Shown: positions 53,987 to 62,932 of the stretch, one piece after another
Position numbering within the stretch: the first letter of the stretch is position 1
Layout of the letters: every line of letters starts with the position of its first letter
NCBI RefSeq assembly: GCF_014838715.1
Contig: NZ_CP061947.1
Location: forward strand, 4,330,001-4,394,000
Length of the DNA: 64,000 nucleotides
Reading direction: 5' to 3'
Source: Algoriphagus sp. Y33
Lineage (GTDB): Bacteria; Bacteroidota; Bacteroidia; Cytophagales; Cyclobacteriaceae
Notes under the pieces: model-generated
Databases searched by the model: none
Told to the model about the DNA's origin: nothing
What the model saw: the letters and a program-made list of their open reading frames with translations, nothing else
Program-made: the position numbers and the translations under genes

Positions 53987-54669
53987 ATAAGTATAATCCA
54001 AAACAAGATTTATGGAGTAAGATTCAGCAGCGGAAGGATTTCGACCTTCAGGTAAAGGAGCATGTAGCGAATCTTCCTGAGAGAATGCCTAAAGCCGATC
54101 TCTGGAACACCATAGAACGCGAACTTGACAACAAAACCCCAGTAATTCCCCTGTGGAAATACGGACTGGTAGCTGCTTCCATCGCATTGATTTTGGCTGT
54201 TTCCAGCATTGCGTATCTGAAATTTGGAGACAAGGATGTGAAACCTCAATTGATCACTGAGGTGAATGCTCCTTCTCCTGAACTTATAATCCCTGATGAA
54301 AAACCTATCGCTGAAACAGAATCTCCTTTAAATGCAGCTGTAGAATCTCAACTGGAAAAAACTAGAACAAATGCATCCCCTAAGCAGCCTGTCAAGAGGG
54401 AGACAATTGTTGCCATCGAGCTCCCCAAGCTTGATTTAGAAGATCTAGCCATTGAAAATACGGTGGTTTCTGAGTTGAAAGCTCCATCCATTCCCGAACC
54501 GGAGGAGCTACAGACACTGCATAGAGTCAAAATATCATGGGGATTTCAGGACAAGAAAAAACTCCAGACCACCTTCGGCTCTAGCAACCCTGAGAACATT
54601 GATAACCAACAAATCGGGAGATCTGAACAACCCAAAAATTCCATTAAGATAAATTTTCAAAAACAGTAA
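53983..54669 (+). CDS. Putative anti-sigma-like single-pass membrane protein
   Basis: A 228-residue protein with a cytoplasmic N-terminus of about 45 residues, one transmembrane helix (about 49-70, LVAASIALILAVSSIAYLKF) and a periplasmic part. It starts inside the sigma gene stop (ATGA overlap). The HxxxCxxC zinc motif of ordinary anti-sigma factors is missing, so this is inferred from place and topology only. The N-terminal repeat-like QDLWSKIQQRKDFD and KADLWNTIERELDN resembles other Bacteroidota proteins at this position. Confidence 0.6.
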   Translation: MNKYNPKQDLWSKIQQRKDFDLQVKEHVANLPERMPKADLWNTIERELDNKTPVIPLWKYGLVAASIALILAVSSIAYLKFGDKDVKPQLITEVNAPSPELIIPDEKPIAETESPLNAAVESQLEKTRTNASPKQPVKRETIVAIELPKLDLEDLAIENTVVSELKAPSIPEPEELQTLHRVKISWGFQDKKKLQTTFGSSNPENIDNQQIGRSEQPKNSIKINFQKQ

Positions 54670-54697
54670 ACAGCTAAATTTTCAAACTAAAATCATC

Positions 54698-55456
54698 ATG
54701 AAAAGAATCCTACTCGTTTCTTGCCTGGCAATGCTATGCGCTTTTCAAGCCTCCGCCCAGGCAGTAGAAAACAAACTTTCCGCTTCCAATCAGGAATGGC
54801 TGGATAGAGATTGGCCGGTAACCGACACACTTGTATTTGATTTTCCAAATGAAAGCAAATTGGTCTTGTATTTTAATAACACAGAATTCACCACACAGGA
54901 GCTGACAGAGGAGTTTGAACCCTTACTTCGAAAAGCAACCAATTTTCCCGAATTCATCACCATTGCTTACCGGCTTGGTGAAAATTTCCCTTCCACCGGT
55001 TTAAAACATGTGAAATACCAACTTGAGAAAAAATACATTCCTTACATAGACAGTCTGGAAATGACCTTTCCTGTTGGTCTGGACTATACAGGAGGAGATT
55101 TTACGCCGGTAGTTGGATTCAGAGCCCTTGTGAATTGGCGCAATTTCTCACTTGGAGGATCCGTCACCAACACGGTTTATTTCCCTGAGCGGATAGAAAA
55201 CAACGTCAAAGTGAACAGTAACTGGTTTGCAAATGCAGAATTCGCTTGGGAATTCGGAAACTCGGAGAGATCGAGAAGAAATATCTTTGGAGTGGGTTAC
55301 TTGATCAATGAAAACAAAAGTCAACTATTCAGCGGTACCACGATGCAGGCGTATTACAATAGAAAATTGAGCAAACATATTTCCATCCAAGTAGGTGTGA
55401 TCAGTACTGAGAACTTCAAAACCTTCTATCCTACTGTGGGTATTAGGTTCTGGTAG
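54698..55456 (+). CDS. Exported protein of the sigma operon
   Basis: A 252-residue protein with signal peptide MKRILLVSCLAMLCAFQASA. The body has aromatic beta strands and ends in FYPTVGIRFW, resembling a small outer-membrane barrel or envelope protein. It follows the anti-sigma-like gene by 28 bases, so it is likely to be part of the same operon and possibly the sensed or controlled component. No family is recognised. Confidence 0.6.
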   Translation: MKRILLVSCLAMLCAFQASAQAVENKLSASNQEWLDRDWPVTDTLVFDFPNESKLVLYFNNTEFTTQELTEEFEPLLRKATNFPEFITIAYRLGENFPSTGLKHVKYQLEKKYIPYIDSLEMTFPVGLDYTGGDFTPVVGFRALVNWRNFSLGGSVTNTVYFPERIENNVKVNSNWFANAEFAWEFGNSERSRRNIFGVGYLINENKSQLFSGTTMQAYYNRKLSKHISIQVGVISTENFKTFYPTVGIRFW

Positions 55457-55470
55457 GAAATTTTTCTTTA

Positions 55471-55509
55471 AAACCTAAAAAGCCAGCGATCTGCTGGCTT
55501 TTTAGGTTT
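55471..55509. terminator. Strong bidirectional terminator
   Basis: A 17-base perfect stem (AAACCTAAAAAGCCAGC and its complement) around GATCT, between convergent genes. Confidence 0.9.
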
Positions 55510-55556
55510 GGAGCTGAAAAAGTCTAATGTCTTGATTCTTATATCTAGCCTCTATT

Positions 55557-56033
55557 TTACCTGATTCTATCCACTGATTTGATCAAGGCTTCATCTTTTC
55601 TGATAAATCGATTGGCAAGCATATTACATACCATTGCTACCAAAATCGCCCAGAAGCCAATTTGGTACTCACCGTTATCAGTAGCAGCCAGTTCTGTATT
55701 CTGACTATTCGTGATTAAAAAAACAATTGCGACCAGGCCTACCATTAACAAAGAATTCATCATATTGATCATCATCTGTCTACCCCGATTTCTATATTGG
55801 AAGATAGAAATAATAGCCAAAAGCCCTACGAATGATGCCAGCGCAGCAATATACCAATTAGAGGACGTCTGAAGCACCTCCCCGGCAGCACTTCTCTGCT
55901 CCAAAAACAAAGCATTGAGATCCCATATTTCTCCGGAATCTGCTACTTCTTGTACCCAAAGGTCTAAGCCCAAAGTCAATCCCATGGCAACAGCCACGAG
56001 GAAAAGGAAAACTGATTGTAAGCGCTGGATCAT
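55557..56033 (-). CDS. DUF4293 family membrane protein
   Basis: A 158-residue membrane protein of the Bacteroidota family DUF4293: it starts MIQRLQSVFLFLVAVAMGL, and shows four transmembrane helices (about 6-26, 60-80, 92-110, 122-140). The start is set at MIQR, because the longer frame begins with TTG. Function unknown. It is transcribed towards the terminator at 55471-55509 and stands divergent from truA. Confidence 0.8.
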   Translation of the reverse strand: MIQRLQSVFLFLVAVAMGLTLGLDLWVQEVADSGEIWDLNALFLEQRSAAGEVLQTSSNWYIAALASFVGLLAIISIFQYRNRGRQMMINMMNSLLMVGLVAIVFLITNSQNTELAATDNGEYQIGFWAILVAMVCNMLANRFIRKDEALIKSVDRIR

Positions 56034-56120
56034 TTCTTTCTGATTTTTTGGCAAAGAAAAGGCCTTATGACTTCATTACCAAGGAAAGCAGGTTTCTCGC
56101 CGTGATTTGCTTGGGAATAG

Positions 56121-56128
56121 TATCTTTG
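56121..56128 (+). promoter_or_regulatory. truA -7 box
   Basis: TATCTTTG followed by seven bases and the ATG at 56136, so the transcript probably starts at or almost at the start codon. Confidence 0.5.
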
Positions 56129-56135
56129 CAGCCGT

Positions 56136-56894
56136 ATGAGTGAGCGCAAAAGATATTTCTTGGACTTAAGCTATAAAGGCACACGCTATCATGGATGGCA
56201 AATCCAAGAAAACGCATTTACTGTCCAAGAGGCCTTGGAAGCAGGACTTTCTACTTACTTTCGAAATCCTATCTCTGTGATGGGAAGCGGACGCACAGAT
56301 ACAGGTGTGCATGCAAGCATGCAGGTTTGCCATTTTGATACCGAACAAGAAATAGATAGAAGCAAATTTCTCCGGGCTATTAATGGCATATTGCCTAAGG
56401 ACATTTCGATCAATGCTATCCGTGAGGTCAAAGAGGATGCTCATGCAAGATTCAGTGCCAAAAGCAGATCATATATCTATCGGATGATTTTACAAAAAAG
56501 TCCGTTTATAGAAGACTATGTCTGGAGACATTATTTCAATCCGGATATACACCGAATGAATGAGGCGGCCAAAATCCTTTTGGAACATCAGGATTTTGAG
56601 TGTTTCAGCAAGGTGCATACAGCAGTTAAACATTTTCGCTGTGAAATAAAATCGGCTCATTGGGAACAAAAAGATGGTGAATTGCAATTTCATATAACTG
56701 CGAACCGATTTTTGCGTGGAATGGTAAGGGCAATCGTGGGAACTCTCGTGGATATAGGGCTTGGCAAAATAGAATCTGCGGAAATGCATCAAATCATTGA
56801 ATCACGAAATCGAAAGAAGGCAGGAAAATCAGCACCTGCATGCGGGCTATTTTTAAGCCACATTGAATATTCAGAAGACATTTATTTAGACTAG
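56136..56894 (+). CDS. truA: tRNA pseudouridine synthase A
   Basis: TruA isomerises uridines at positions 38-40 of the tRNA anticodon arm. The catalytic aspartate lies in GSGRTDTGVHA (about residues 50-60), and the family start YFLDLSYKGTRYHGWQ and the late NRFLRGMVRAIVGTLVDIG are present. The 252 residues match the family length. It precedes an ABC exporter by 6 bases and shares its direction, so both may be one transcript starting at a leaderless promoter. Confidence 0.95.
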   Translation: MSERKRYFLDLSYKGTRYHGWQIQENAFTVQEALEAGLSTYFRNPISVMGSGRTDTGVHASMQVCHFDTEQEIDRSKFLRAINGILPKDISINAIREVKEDAHARFSAKSRSYIYRMILQKSPFIEDYVWRHYFNPDIHRMNEAAKILLEHQDFECFSKVHTAVKHFRCEIKSAHWEQKDGELQFHITANRFLRGMVRAIVGTLVDIGLGKIESAEMHQIIESRNRKKAGKSAPACGLFLSHIEYSEDIYLD

Positions 56895-56900
56895 TTTACC

Positions 56901-58673
56901 TTGAGCTTAGAACAAGAAAAAACCTCCTCCGGCGAAATCGTCGATTCGAAAGTACTCAAGCAGTTATACGGCTTTGTGAAACCATACAAAGTTCAGTTCT
57001 ACTTTCTGATCTTTCTTACCGTCGCTCTGGCTATTTTGGCTCCTACCCGCCCCTATTTTATCCAGATAGCAATAGATGACTATGTGGCTGTAGGCGACAG
57101 TGCAGGACTTTTGCGCATTATCTATTTGCTCATAGGGTTAATGATCGTGCAGGCCTTGGTGCAATGGGCTCACACTTATTACTCCGGCTGGATCGGCCAA
57201 GTGATCATCCGGGACATTCGTGTTAAGCTCTATAAACACCTCCTAAAGCTTCGCCTAAAATTCTTCGACAACACTCCAATCGGAAGACTGGTCACTAGAA
57301 ATATCTCTGATATAGAAACGCTTGCGGATGTATTCTCCGAAGGATTGGCGGCAATTATCGGAGACCTTTTACAGCTGGTGACTATCCTCGGTGTCATGTT
57401 TTTTATCGACTGGAAGCTTACGCTGGTAAGTCTATCCACCTTGCCACTGATGATTATTTCCACCTATGTGTTTAAGGAAAAAATCAAGGTAACTTTCAAT
57501 GATGTAAGAAATGCCGTTTCCAATTTGAATTCTTTCTTGCAGGAACATATCACAGGTATGAATATCGTACAGATTTTCAACCGTGAAGACCGGGAGTTCG
57601 AAAAATTCAAAGAAATAAACAAAGAACACAGAAGAGCACATATACGCTCGGTTCTCTATTATTCAATTTATTTCCCGGTGGCTGAAATTATCCAGGCGAT
57701 TGGAATAGGTCTTGTGGTCTGGTACGGAGCAGTAGGAGTCTTGGGAATGCAAATCGAAATTGGGGTTTTGATATCCTTCATTATGTATCTGCAGCTTTTC
57801 TTCCGGCCTATTCGGATGATTGCAGACAGATTCAACACACTTCAGATGGGTGTGGTAAGTTCCTCCCGCATTTTCAAGCTGCTTGAAAGCGACGAGCACA
57901 TCGCAAACGAAGGAAGTTACAGCCCCTCCAAAGTCAGGGGAAATATCAAATTGGAAAATGTCTGGTTTGCCTATGTAGATGAAGACTACGTGCTAAAAGA
58001 CATCAGTTTCGAGGTAGAATCAGGCCAGACAGTCGCACTCGTGGGAGCGACAGGAGCGGGCAAATCATCCATTATAAATTTGATTTCCAGATTCTACGAA
58101 ATCAATAAAGGAGATATTACAATCGATGGGCATGATATACGTGAATTTGAACTTGACACTTTACGCAAGCACATCGGAGTAGTCCTTCAGGATGTTTTCC
58201 TGTTTTCCAATACAATTTTCTACAATATCACGTTAGGTAATCCCGACATCACCCGAGAACAAGTGATGCATGCTGCCGAACTTGCCGGTGCAAAACGCTT
58301 TATAGAAAGGCTTCCGGGCGGGCTTGATTACAATGTGATGGAACGTGGATCTACACTTTCTGTCGGCCAGCGCCAATTGATATCTTTTGTAAGAGCTATG
58401 GTTTATAATCCGGAAATAATCATTCTGGATGAAGCCACCTCCTCTGTTGATACAGAAACAGAGGAATTGATTCAGGAATCCATAGAAACGATGATGACAG
58501 GAAGAACATCCATTGTAATCGCGCATAGGCTATCCACTATCCAAAAAGCGGATAAAATCATAGTTCTGCACAAAGGGAAAATAGTAGAAACGGGGACACA
58601 TGATTCTCTATTGGAATTGGGAGGCTATTACACCCAATTGCATCAGATGCAACTCAAAACCATGGCGATTTAG
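56901..58673 (+). CDS. MsbA-like ABC exporter 2
   Basis: A half-transporter of 590 residues: six transmembrane helices in residues 20-330 and an ATPase with Walker A GATGAGKSS (about 382-390), signature LSVGQRQLISFVRA (an LSVGQ variant of LSGGQ), Walker B IIILDEATSSVD and H-loop VIAHRLST. LSVGQ is seen in some heterodimeric or lipid-exporting relatives. The start is a TTG; no ATG or GTG is better placed. It follows truA by 6 bases. Confidence 0.9.
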   Translation: MSLEQEKTSSGEIVDSKVLKQLYGFVKPYKVQFYFLIFLTVALAILAPTRPYFIQIAIDDYVAVGDSAGLLRIIYLLIGLMIVQALVQWAHTYYSGWIGQVIIRDIRVKLYKHLLKLRLKFFDNTPIGRLVTRNISDIETLADVFSEGLAAIIGDLLQLVTILGVMFFIDWKLTLVSLSTLPLMIISTYVFKEKIKVTFNDVRNAVSNLNSFLQEHITGMNIVQIFNREDREFEKFKEINKEHRRAHIRSVLYYSIYFPVAEIIQAIGIGLVVWYGAVGVLGMQIEIGVLISFIMYLQLFFRPIRMIADRFNTLQMGVVSSSRIFKLLESDEHIANEGSYSPSKVRGNIKLENVWFAYVDEDYVLKDISFEVESGQTVALVGATGAGKSSIINLISRFYEINKGDITIDGHDIREFELDTLRKHIGVVLQDVFLFSNTIFYNITLGNPDITREQVMHAAELAGAKRFIERLPGGLDYNVMERGSTLSVGQRQLISFVRAMVYNPEIIILDEATSSVDTETEELIQESIETMMTGRTSIVIAHRLSTIQKADKIIVLHKGKIVETGTHDSLLELGGYYTQLHQMQLKTMAI

Positions 58674-58710
58674 CCTGATTATTGGATTCAATTTAAAAAA
58701 CATCGATCAA

Positions 58711-59292
58711 GTGAAATACAGATTAATTACCCTGTTAGTATTACTACCATTCATGAGTTTTGCGCAAGAACGAGGAGTTGGAATCCGTCTGGGAGAGCCG
58801 CTTTCCATTACTTACAAAGATTTCATCAGTGATTACATTTCCATTGAAGGAATGATAGGAAGTGCAGGCATAAACGGTGCAAACTATTATCAACGAAATT
58901 TTGAAAAAAAACTTCCTGAGCCAAACGCATTTTACGTTTCCCACAGTGCCAGTAAAGGGCTTTCTTTCAATGTACGTTCTGCATATCATGAGGACATTAC
59001 AGATATTTTTGGCATCACTCAAGGATACCTACTTGCCTACGGGGGCGCAGGCATTCAGTTAAGAACCACCAAAGTCACTTATTCTTATGTAGATGGACTT
59101 ACTTCTTCCCTAGTGAAAAAAGACAGCCGTACAAATGTTGATTTTGGACCCGAAGCATTTATTGGTGCAGAGTACTATTTTGATGATGTGCCGATCTCTG
59201 TGTTTGGTGAAGCCGGTTTTTTTCTAGAATTGATTGACCGCATAGGCCATGTCAAAGGCCAGGGAGCAATCGGAGTTCGTTACCTTTTCTAA
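58711..59292 (+). CDS. Small outer-membrane barrel-like protein
   Basis: A 193-residue exported protein with signal KYRLITLLVLLPFMSFAQ and glycine-rich alternating strands (GVGIRLGEPLSITYKDFISD; LAYGGAGIQLR), ending RYLF as in outer-membrane barrels. The start is set at the GTG at 58711, 37 bases after the exporter stop, because the longer frame lies inside the exporter gene and has no signal. Function unknown. Confidence 0.6.
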   Translation: MKYRLITLLVLLPFMSFAQERGVGIRLGEPLSITYKDFISDYISIEGMIGSAGINGANYYQRNFEKKLPEPNAFYVSHSASKGLSFNVRSAYHEDITDIFGITQGYLLAYGGAGIQLRTTKVTYSYVDGLTSSLVKKDSRTNVDFGPEAFIGAEYYFDDVPISVFGEAGFFLELIDRIGHVKGQGAIGVRYLF

Positions 59293-59294
59293 AA

Positions 59295-59810
59295 ATGAAA
59301 AAAATATTGGTTTTAGCCATTGCGGTACTGAGCATTCTTACGATCGTAGGATATTGGGGCTTTGGCAAATTAGGCGGGAACACCCCTATTGAAGTACAAC
59401 TGATCAAAACCAAACCCGAGAATCTTGCTGGTATAACCTACAGAGGAACTCCGGGTAACAAGGATTTGGGGGAGGTTTTCCTAAAGATCGAGACTCAAAA
59501 AGAGCTGCATCCCGGAAGCCTCCTTCATACCATTTATGAAGTAGAGCCTGCAGGAAAGCATGACACCATGGTTGTATTTGTCGCCATCAATCAAACGTTG
59601 CCAATTCCGGATTTAGAGTTTCGTTCCTTTGACAATAAGAGTTACCTACTTGCCACAATAAAAAGTAATAAATGGGTAATGCCGAACCCGGAGAGTGTTA
59701 AGAAAAAACTGAATAATTACGCAAAAGAGAATAAGTTGGAACTCAGTGGCGTTTATATAGACAAAATCATCTCTGAAAACGAAGTTCAGGTCATTGCACC
59801 AATCAGGTAA
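59295..59810 (+). CDS. Membrane-anchored protein, possibly GyrI-like
   Basis: A 171-residue protein with an N-terminal signal anchor (about 2-24, KKILVLAIAVLSILTIVGYW) and an extracytoplasmic domain of alternating strands and helices. It somewhat resembles the GyrI-like effector-binding fold, but the match is weak. It starts 2 bases after the barrel gene stop. Function unknown. Confidence 0.5.
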   Translation: MKKILVLAIAVLSILTIVGYWGFGKLGGNTPIEVQLIKTKPENLAGITYRGTPGNKDLGEVFLKIETQKELHPGSLLHTIYEVEPAGKHDTMVVFVAINQTLPIPDLEFRSFDNKSYLLATIKSNKWVMPNPESVKKKLNNYAKENKLELSGVYIDKIISENEVQVIAPIR

Positions 59811-59889
59811 AAAGAAGTTAAGGATTTTTAACCAACCATTTAATGGCACAATTCGTGAAAGCATCTTACTAACCTTAACAAACTACTGT

Positions 59890-60411
59890 ATGAAAAATAT
59901 AAACTTATTAATTTTGGCTCTATTTGGGATGTTTGTATTCCAAGGATGCGAAGGGCCGCAGGGACCGCGTGGTGCTGATGGTGAACCGGGCGTTAACATT
60001 GTATCGGAAGTTTTTGAAGTAGAAGTGGATTTTACTGCTGACAATGATTACATGGACACTAGATTTTTTGAACCGCCGATCATAGAAAGTGATGTAGTAC
60101 TTGCTTTTGTAATGTGGGAAGCGGACGGAGCAACTCCTATCTGGAGAGCAATGCCCCAGACAACATATTTTCAAGGAGGAGCTATTTTAGTATATAATTA
60201 CGATTTCACCAGCAGTGATTTTAGACTGTTCTTAGATGGTGACGTGGACTTTGCTTCACTTGACGCATCCTATACAGAAAACCAACTGTTCCGTATAGTT
60301 GTTGTGCCCGGTGATTTCGCTTCCGCAAATGCCAGAATTGATTTAACTGACTATAATGCTGTGACTCAACTTCTTGGACTAACCGATGAAGATTTTAAAC
60401 GAATAGAATAG
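59890..60411 (+). CDS. Lipoprotein with short collagen-like Gly-X-Y stretch
   Basis: A 173-residue exported lipoprotein: the signal MKNINLLILALFGMFVFQGC ends in a lipobox-like FQGC, followed by GPQGPRGADGEPG, four Gly-X-Y triplets that are common after the lipid cysteine in Bacteroidota. The rest is an unknown beta-rich domain. The start is set at ATG 59890, since the longer frame overlaps the previous gene. Confidence 0.65.
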   Translation: MKNINLLILALFGMFVFQGCEGPQGPRGADGEPGVNIVSEVFEVEVDFTADNDYMDTRFFEPPIIESDVVLAFVMWEADGATPIWRAMPQTTYFQGGAILVYNYDFTSSDFRLFLDGDVDFASLDASYTENQLFRIVVVPGDFASANARIDLTDYNAVTQLLGLTDEDFKRIE

Positions 60412-60455
60412 AAATAACACCTTAAAACATTACCCTAAACCAACTGATTACCGCA

Positions 60456-60493
60456 AGCTGGATCGATGTCTTACATAGGTCCAGTTTTTTTAT
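60456..60493 (+). terminator. Weak terminator before hemE
   Basis: CTGGA and TCCAG pair at a distance, with a run of seven T after; placed after the collagen-like lipoprotein gene. Confidence 0.45.
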
Positions 60494-60528
60494 GTCCTCA
60501 TTTTACCTACCAAAATTAAATTGGCTCT

Positions 60529-60536
60529 TATCTTTG
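60529..60536 (+). promoter_or_regulatory. hemE -7 box
   Basis: TATCTTTG followed by TACC and the ATG at 60541; the transcript should start at or within a base or two of the start codon. Confidence 0.55.
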
Positions 60537-60540
60537 TACC

Positions 60541-61563
60541 ATGCATTTGAAAAACGACCTCTTACTCCGAGCCGCTAAAGGCGAACCTACAGAACGAACT
60601 CCCGTCTGGCTGATGCGCCAGGCAGGACGGATTTTGCCTGAATACAGAAAAGTAAGAGAAAGTGTCAGTGGATTCATTGAACTTGCACAAACTCCCGAAC
60701 TTGCTGCCGAAGTGACGATACAACCGGTGGATTTACTGGGAGTGGATGCTGCTATTATTTTTTCAGACATTTTGGTGATTCCTGAAGCGATGGGCTTGCC
60801 TTATGAAATGGTAGAAAAAAGAGGTCCGTTATTCCCTAATACAGTACGATCTGAAGCTGATCTTAAGAAGCTGCATATCTCGGATGGTTCAGAACTTCGA
60901 TACGTGACGGACGCCATTTCCATCACCAAAATAGCCTTGAATGGCCGTGTACCATTAATTGGTTTTGCGGGTGCGCCGTGGACTATCTTTTCCTACATGG
61001 TGGAAGGGCATGGCAGCAAAACATTCTCTACGGCCAGAGAAATGCTTTATACTCAACCGGCATTTTCCCATAAACTGCTTCAGATGATAACTGATAGCAC
61101 GATCAATTACCTGAAAGCCCAGATCGAAGCAGGAGCACAATTGGTGCAACTCTTTGATAGTTGGGCGGGAATATTGGGGCCAAAACAATACTCGGAATTT
61201 TCTTTGCCTTATATCGCCCAAATCTGTGACGCCATTACCTCAGTTCCGAAAACTGTGTTTGCCAAAGGTGCATTCTTTGCCAGAGAAGAAATGGGCAAAT
61301 TAACTTGCGAAACGATAGGTTTGGACTGGAATATGGGAATAGCCGAATCAAGAAAATTGATCGGGTCAGATAAAACATTGCAGGGAAATCTAGATCCTGC
61401 CGCACTTTACGGTACCGCCGACCAAGTGCGTGAAGCGACTATAGAAATGATGGCGCAATTCCGGGGCACGAGACACATTGCCAATCTTGGCCATGGCGTA
61501 TATCCGGATATTAATCCTGAAATGGTCAAAGTCTTTATTGAAACGGTGAAAGAGTTTAAATAA
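60541..61563 (+). CDS. hemE: Uroporphyrinogen decarboxylase
   Basis: The enzyme removes four carboxyl groups from uroporphyrinogen III to give coproporphyrinogen III, the step that commits to haem. The 340 residues include the signature [16 protein letters not shown] (about residues 22-37) and [16 protein letters not shown], which binds the substrate. [13 protein letters not shown] marks the C-terminus. Its promoter box lies so close that the mRNA is probably leaderless. A REP-like hairpin follows the stop. Confidence 0.96.
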   Translation: MHLKNDLLLRAAKGEPTERTPVWLMRQAGRILPEYRKVRESVSGFIELAQTPELAAEVTIQPVDLLGVDAAIIFSDILVIPEAMGLPYEMVEKRGPLFPNTVRSEADLKKLHISDGSELRYVTDAISITKIALNGRVPLIGFAGAPWTIFSYMVEGHGSKTFSTAREMLYTQPAFSHKLLQMITDSTINYLKAQIEAGAQLVQLFDSWAGILGPKQYSEFSLPYIAQICDAITSVPKTVFAKGAFFAREEMGKLTCETIGLDWNMGIAESRKLIGSDKTLQGNLDPAALYGTADQVREATIEMMAQFRGTRHIANLGHGVYPDINPEMVKVFIETVKEFK

Positions 61564-61615
61564 GCAAAAAGAATTAACCGAGGGCAACAAAGTTATATGC
61601 GGACCCCAAAAAGTC

Positions 61616-61639
61616 ATCCTGCTTCTCCAGAAGCAGGAT
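61616..61639. repeat. REP-like hairpin 4
   Basis: A perfect 10-base stem ATCCTGCTTC, loop TCCA, GAAGCAGGAT. The core GCTTC-TCCA-GAAGC equals that of the hairpins around the RAYT remnant 48 kb away. It lies between convergent genes and may also act as terminator. Confidence 0.65.
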
Positions 61640-61686
61640 TTCTCTGTTTAAATATCCTAGCTTCATTGATGTATATTTACCCGTAA

Positions 61687-62493
61687 TTACATCAACTTAA
61701 GTTCGTCTCCAACCTTGATAACTCCTGTTGACAAAGCAACCATATTTTGCCCAAAAAGAATTTTGTTGCCGACTTTTCTATAGGTAGCCAAGGTTTTCAA
61801 TGGCTCCGCACCTTTTATCCCCGTCTCTTGCTCCACAGTTATCAACACACAGCGGGCACATGGTTTTACTACCTGAAAATTGACATCACCTATTTGCATT
61901 TTCCCCCAGGAATCCTCTATAAAAGGTTCTCCGCCCGAAAAGACAATATTGGGGCGAAAGCGATTCATTGACACAGGAGCTCGCAAGCGGAAATTGAGAT
62001 CAGTCAGGGATTTTTGTCCTATAAGCAAATAAGGCATTCCATCGGCAAAACTTACCGATTCTCCATTTACAGCATACCTTGGATCCACTTTTCGCTCCGT
62101 GGTACTTGGCATTTTCACCAAACGCACCCCCATACCCAACACGTCACTAAACCAATCGTCAAATTCCTTTGCGACCAACCGGGCAGCCATCTTATCATCC
62201 CAAACCTCTACCGAAGATATTTCTTCCCCTGCGGCGTCAAAGGGAATACGAATCAATTTACTAGGGTTGGAAAGGTGATATACAGTGAGTGAATCATCTC
62301 CGATTTCGACCTTTATCGCCGCCATAAGCGGGAATTTACGCTGAGAGATGAATTTACCCGTTTCATCCACCAGCATCCATCGCCGGTCTAATTCAAATCC
62401 CCTTTCTTCAACCTTAGCTTCGGAGAGCCTTATTCCGGCAAGGGATTTAATTGGATAAACATATATGTCTTGGATAAGTAACGATTCTGGCAT
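61687..62493 (-). CDS. MOSC domain protein (mARC-like)
   Basis: A 268-residue protein with an N-terminal MOSC beta-barrel (IQDIYVYPIKSLAGI, RRWMLVDETGKFISQRK) and a C-terminal MOSC domain with the cysteine in KPCARCVLITVEQETG, which could bind molybdenum cofactor sulfur. Related proteins reduce N-hydroxylated compounds. It is a single gene convergent with hemE. No molybdenum cofactor genes lie nearby. Confidence 0.88.
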   Translation of the reverse strand: MPESLLIQDIYVYPIKSLAGIRLSEAKVEERGFELDRRWMLVDETGKFISQRKFPLMAAIKVEIGDDSLTVYHLSNPSKLIRIPFDAAGEEISSVEVWDDKMAARLVAKEFDDWFSDVLGMGVRLVKMPSTTERKVDPRYAVNGESVSFADGMPYLLIGQKSLTDLNFRLRAPVSMNRFRPNIVFSGGEPFIEDSWGKMQIGDVNFQVVKPCARCVLITVEQETGIKGAEPLKTLATYRKVGNKILFGQNMVALSTGVIKVGDELKLM

Positions 62494-62932
62494 AACCTAA
62501 AAATAAGTCTCTATGCTAGAAAATGCCTTCTTCAGATGAAAAAATTTTTAGCGAAAGAAGCAAATTCTTTCAAATAACTCCACACCGAAGCCACTATTTC
62601 CAATTCTCTATTGGCGGTAAGTATGCCTACTCCCAGCAAAATCACCAGACACCAGCGACATTTCTCGTTCATATTTCCCCTAAAAAATGGTTTCATTATA
62701 ACTAGTAGATGCAAGTGAAGGCTAATTGGTTGCAAACCCAGATTGATTTTTCTTTAAAACTGTCAGCTTGGACATTTAGTATGAAGAAATAAATGACAAT
62801 TCAGTGTTTTTCTTCCCTTCCACATGTCAACTTTTCTGCCAATGTGACACAAAATGCTGTGAATTCTCAGATGGCACATCCATTGAAGAAAGGGAGTTAT
62901 ATCAATTTGAAATAACTTAAAAACATATAATC
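62494..62932. other. Intergenic region before dnaK
   Basis: No gene is seen. It holds repeated TGTCA/TGACA-type boxes (62761-62774, 62825-62849) and a sigma54-like promoter at 62872-62887. The classic HrcA CIRCE element is absent. Confidence 0.5.
62872..62887 (+). promoter_or_regulatory. Possible sigma54-type promoter of dnaK
   Basis: TGGCACATCCATTGAA matches the -24/-12 consensus TGGCAC-N5-TTGC/A with one mismatch (TTGA) and correct spacing. It lies 45 bases before the dnaK ATG, with TGTCA and TGACA boxes upstream that could bind an activator. Confidence 0.35.

Noticed and set aside
62494..62932. CIRCE element before dnaK
   Set aside because: No TTAGCACTC-N9-GAGTGCTAA or near match was found.
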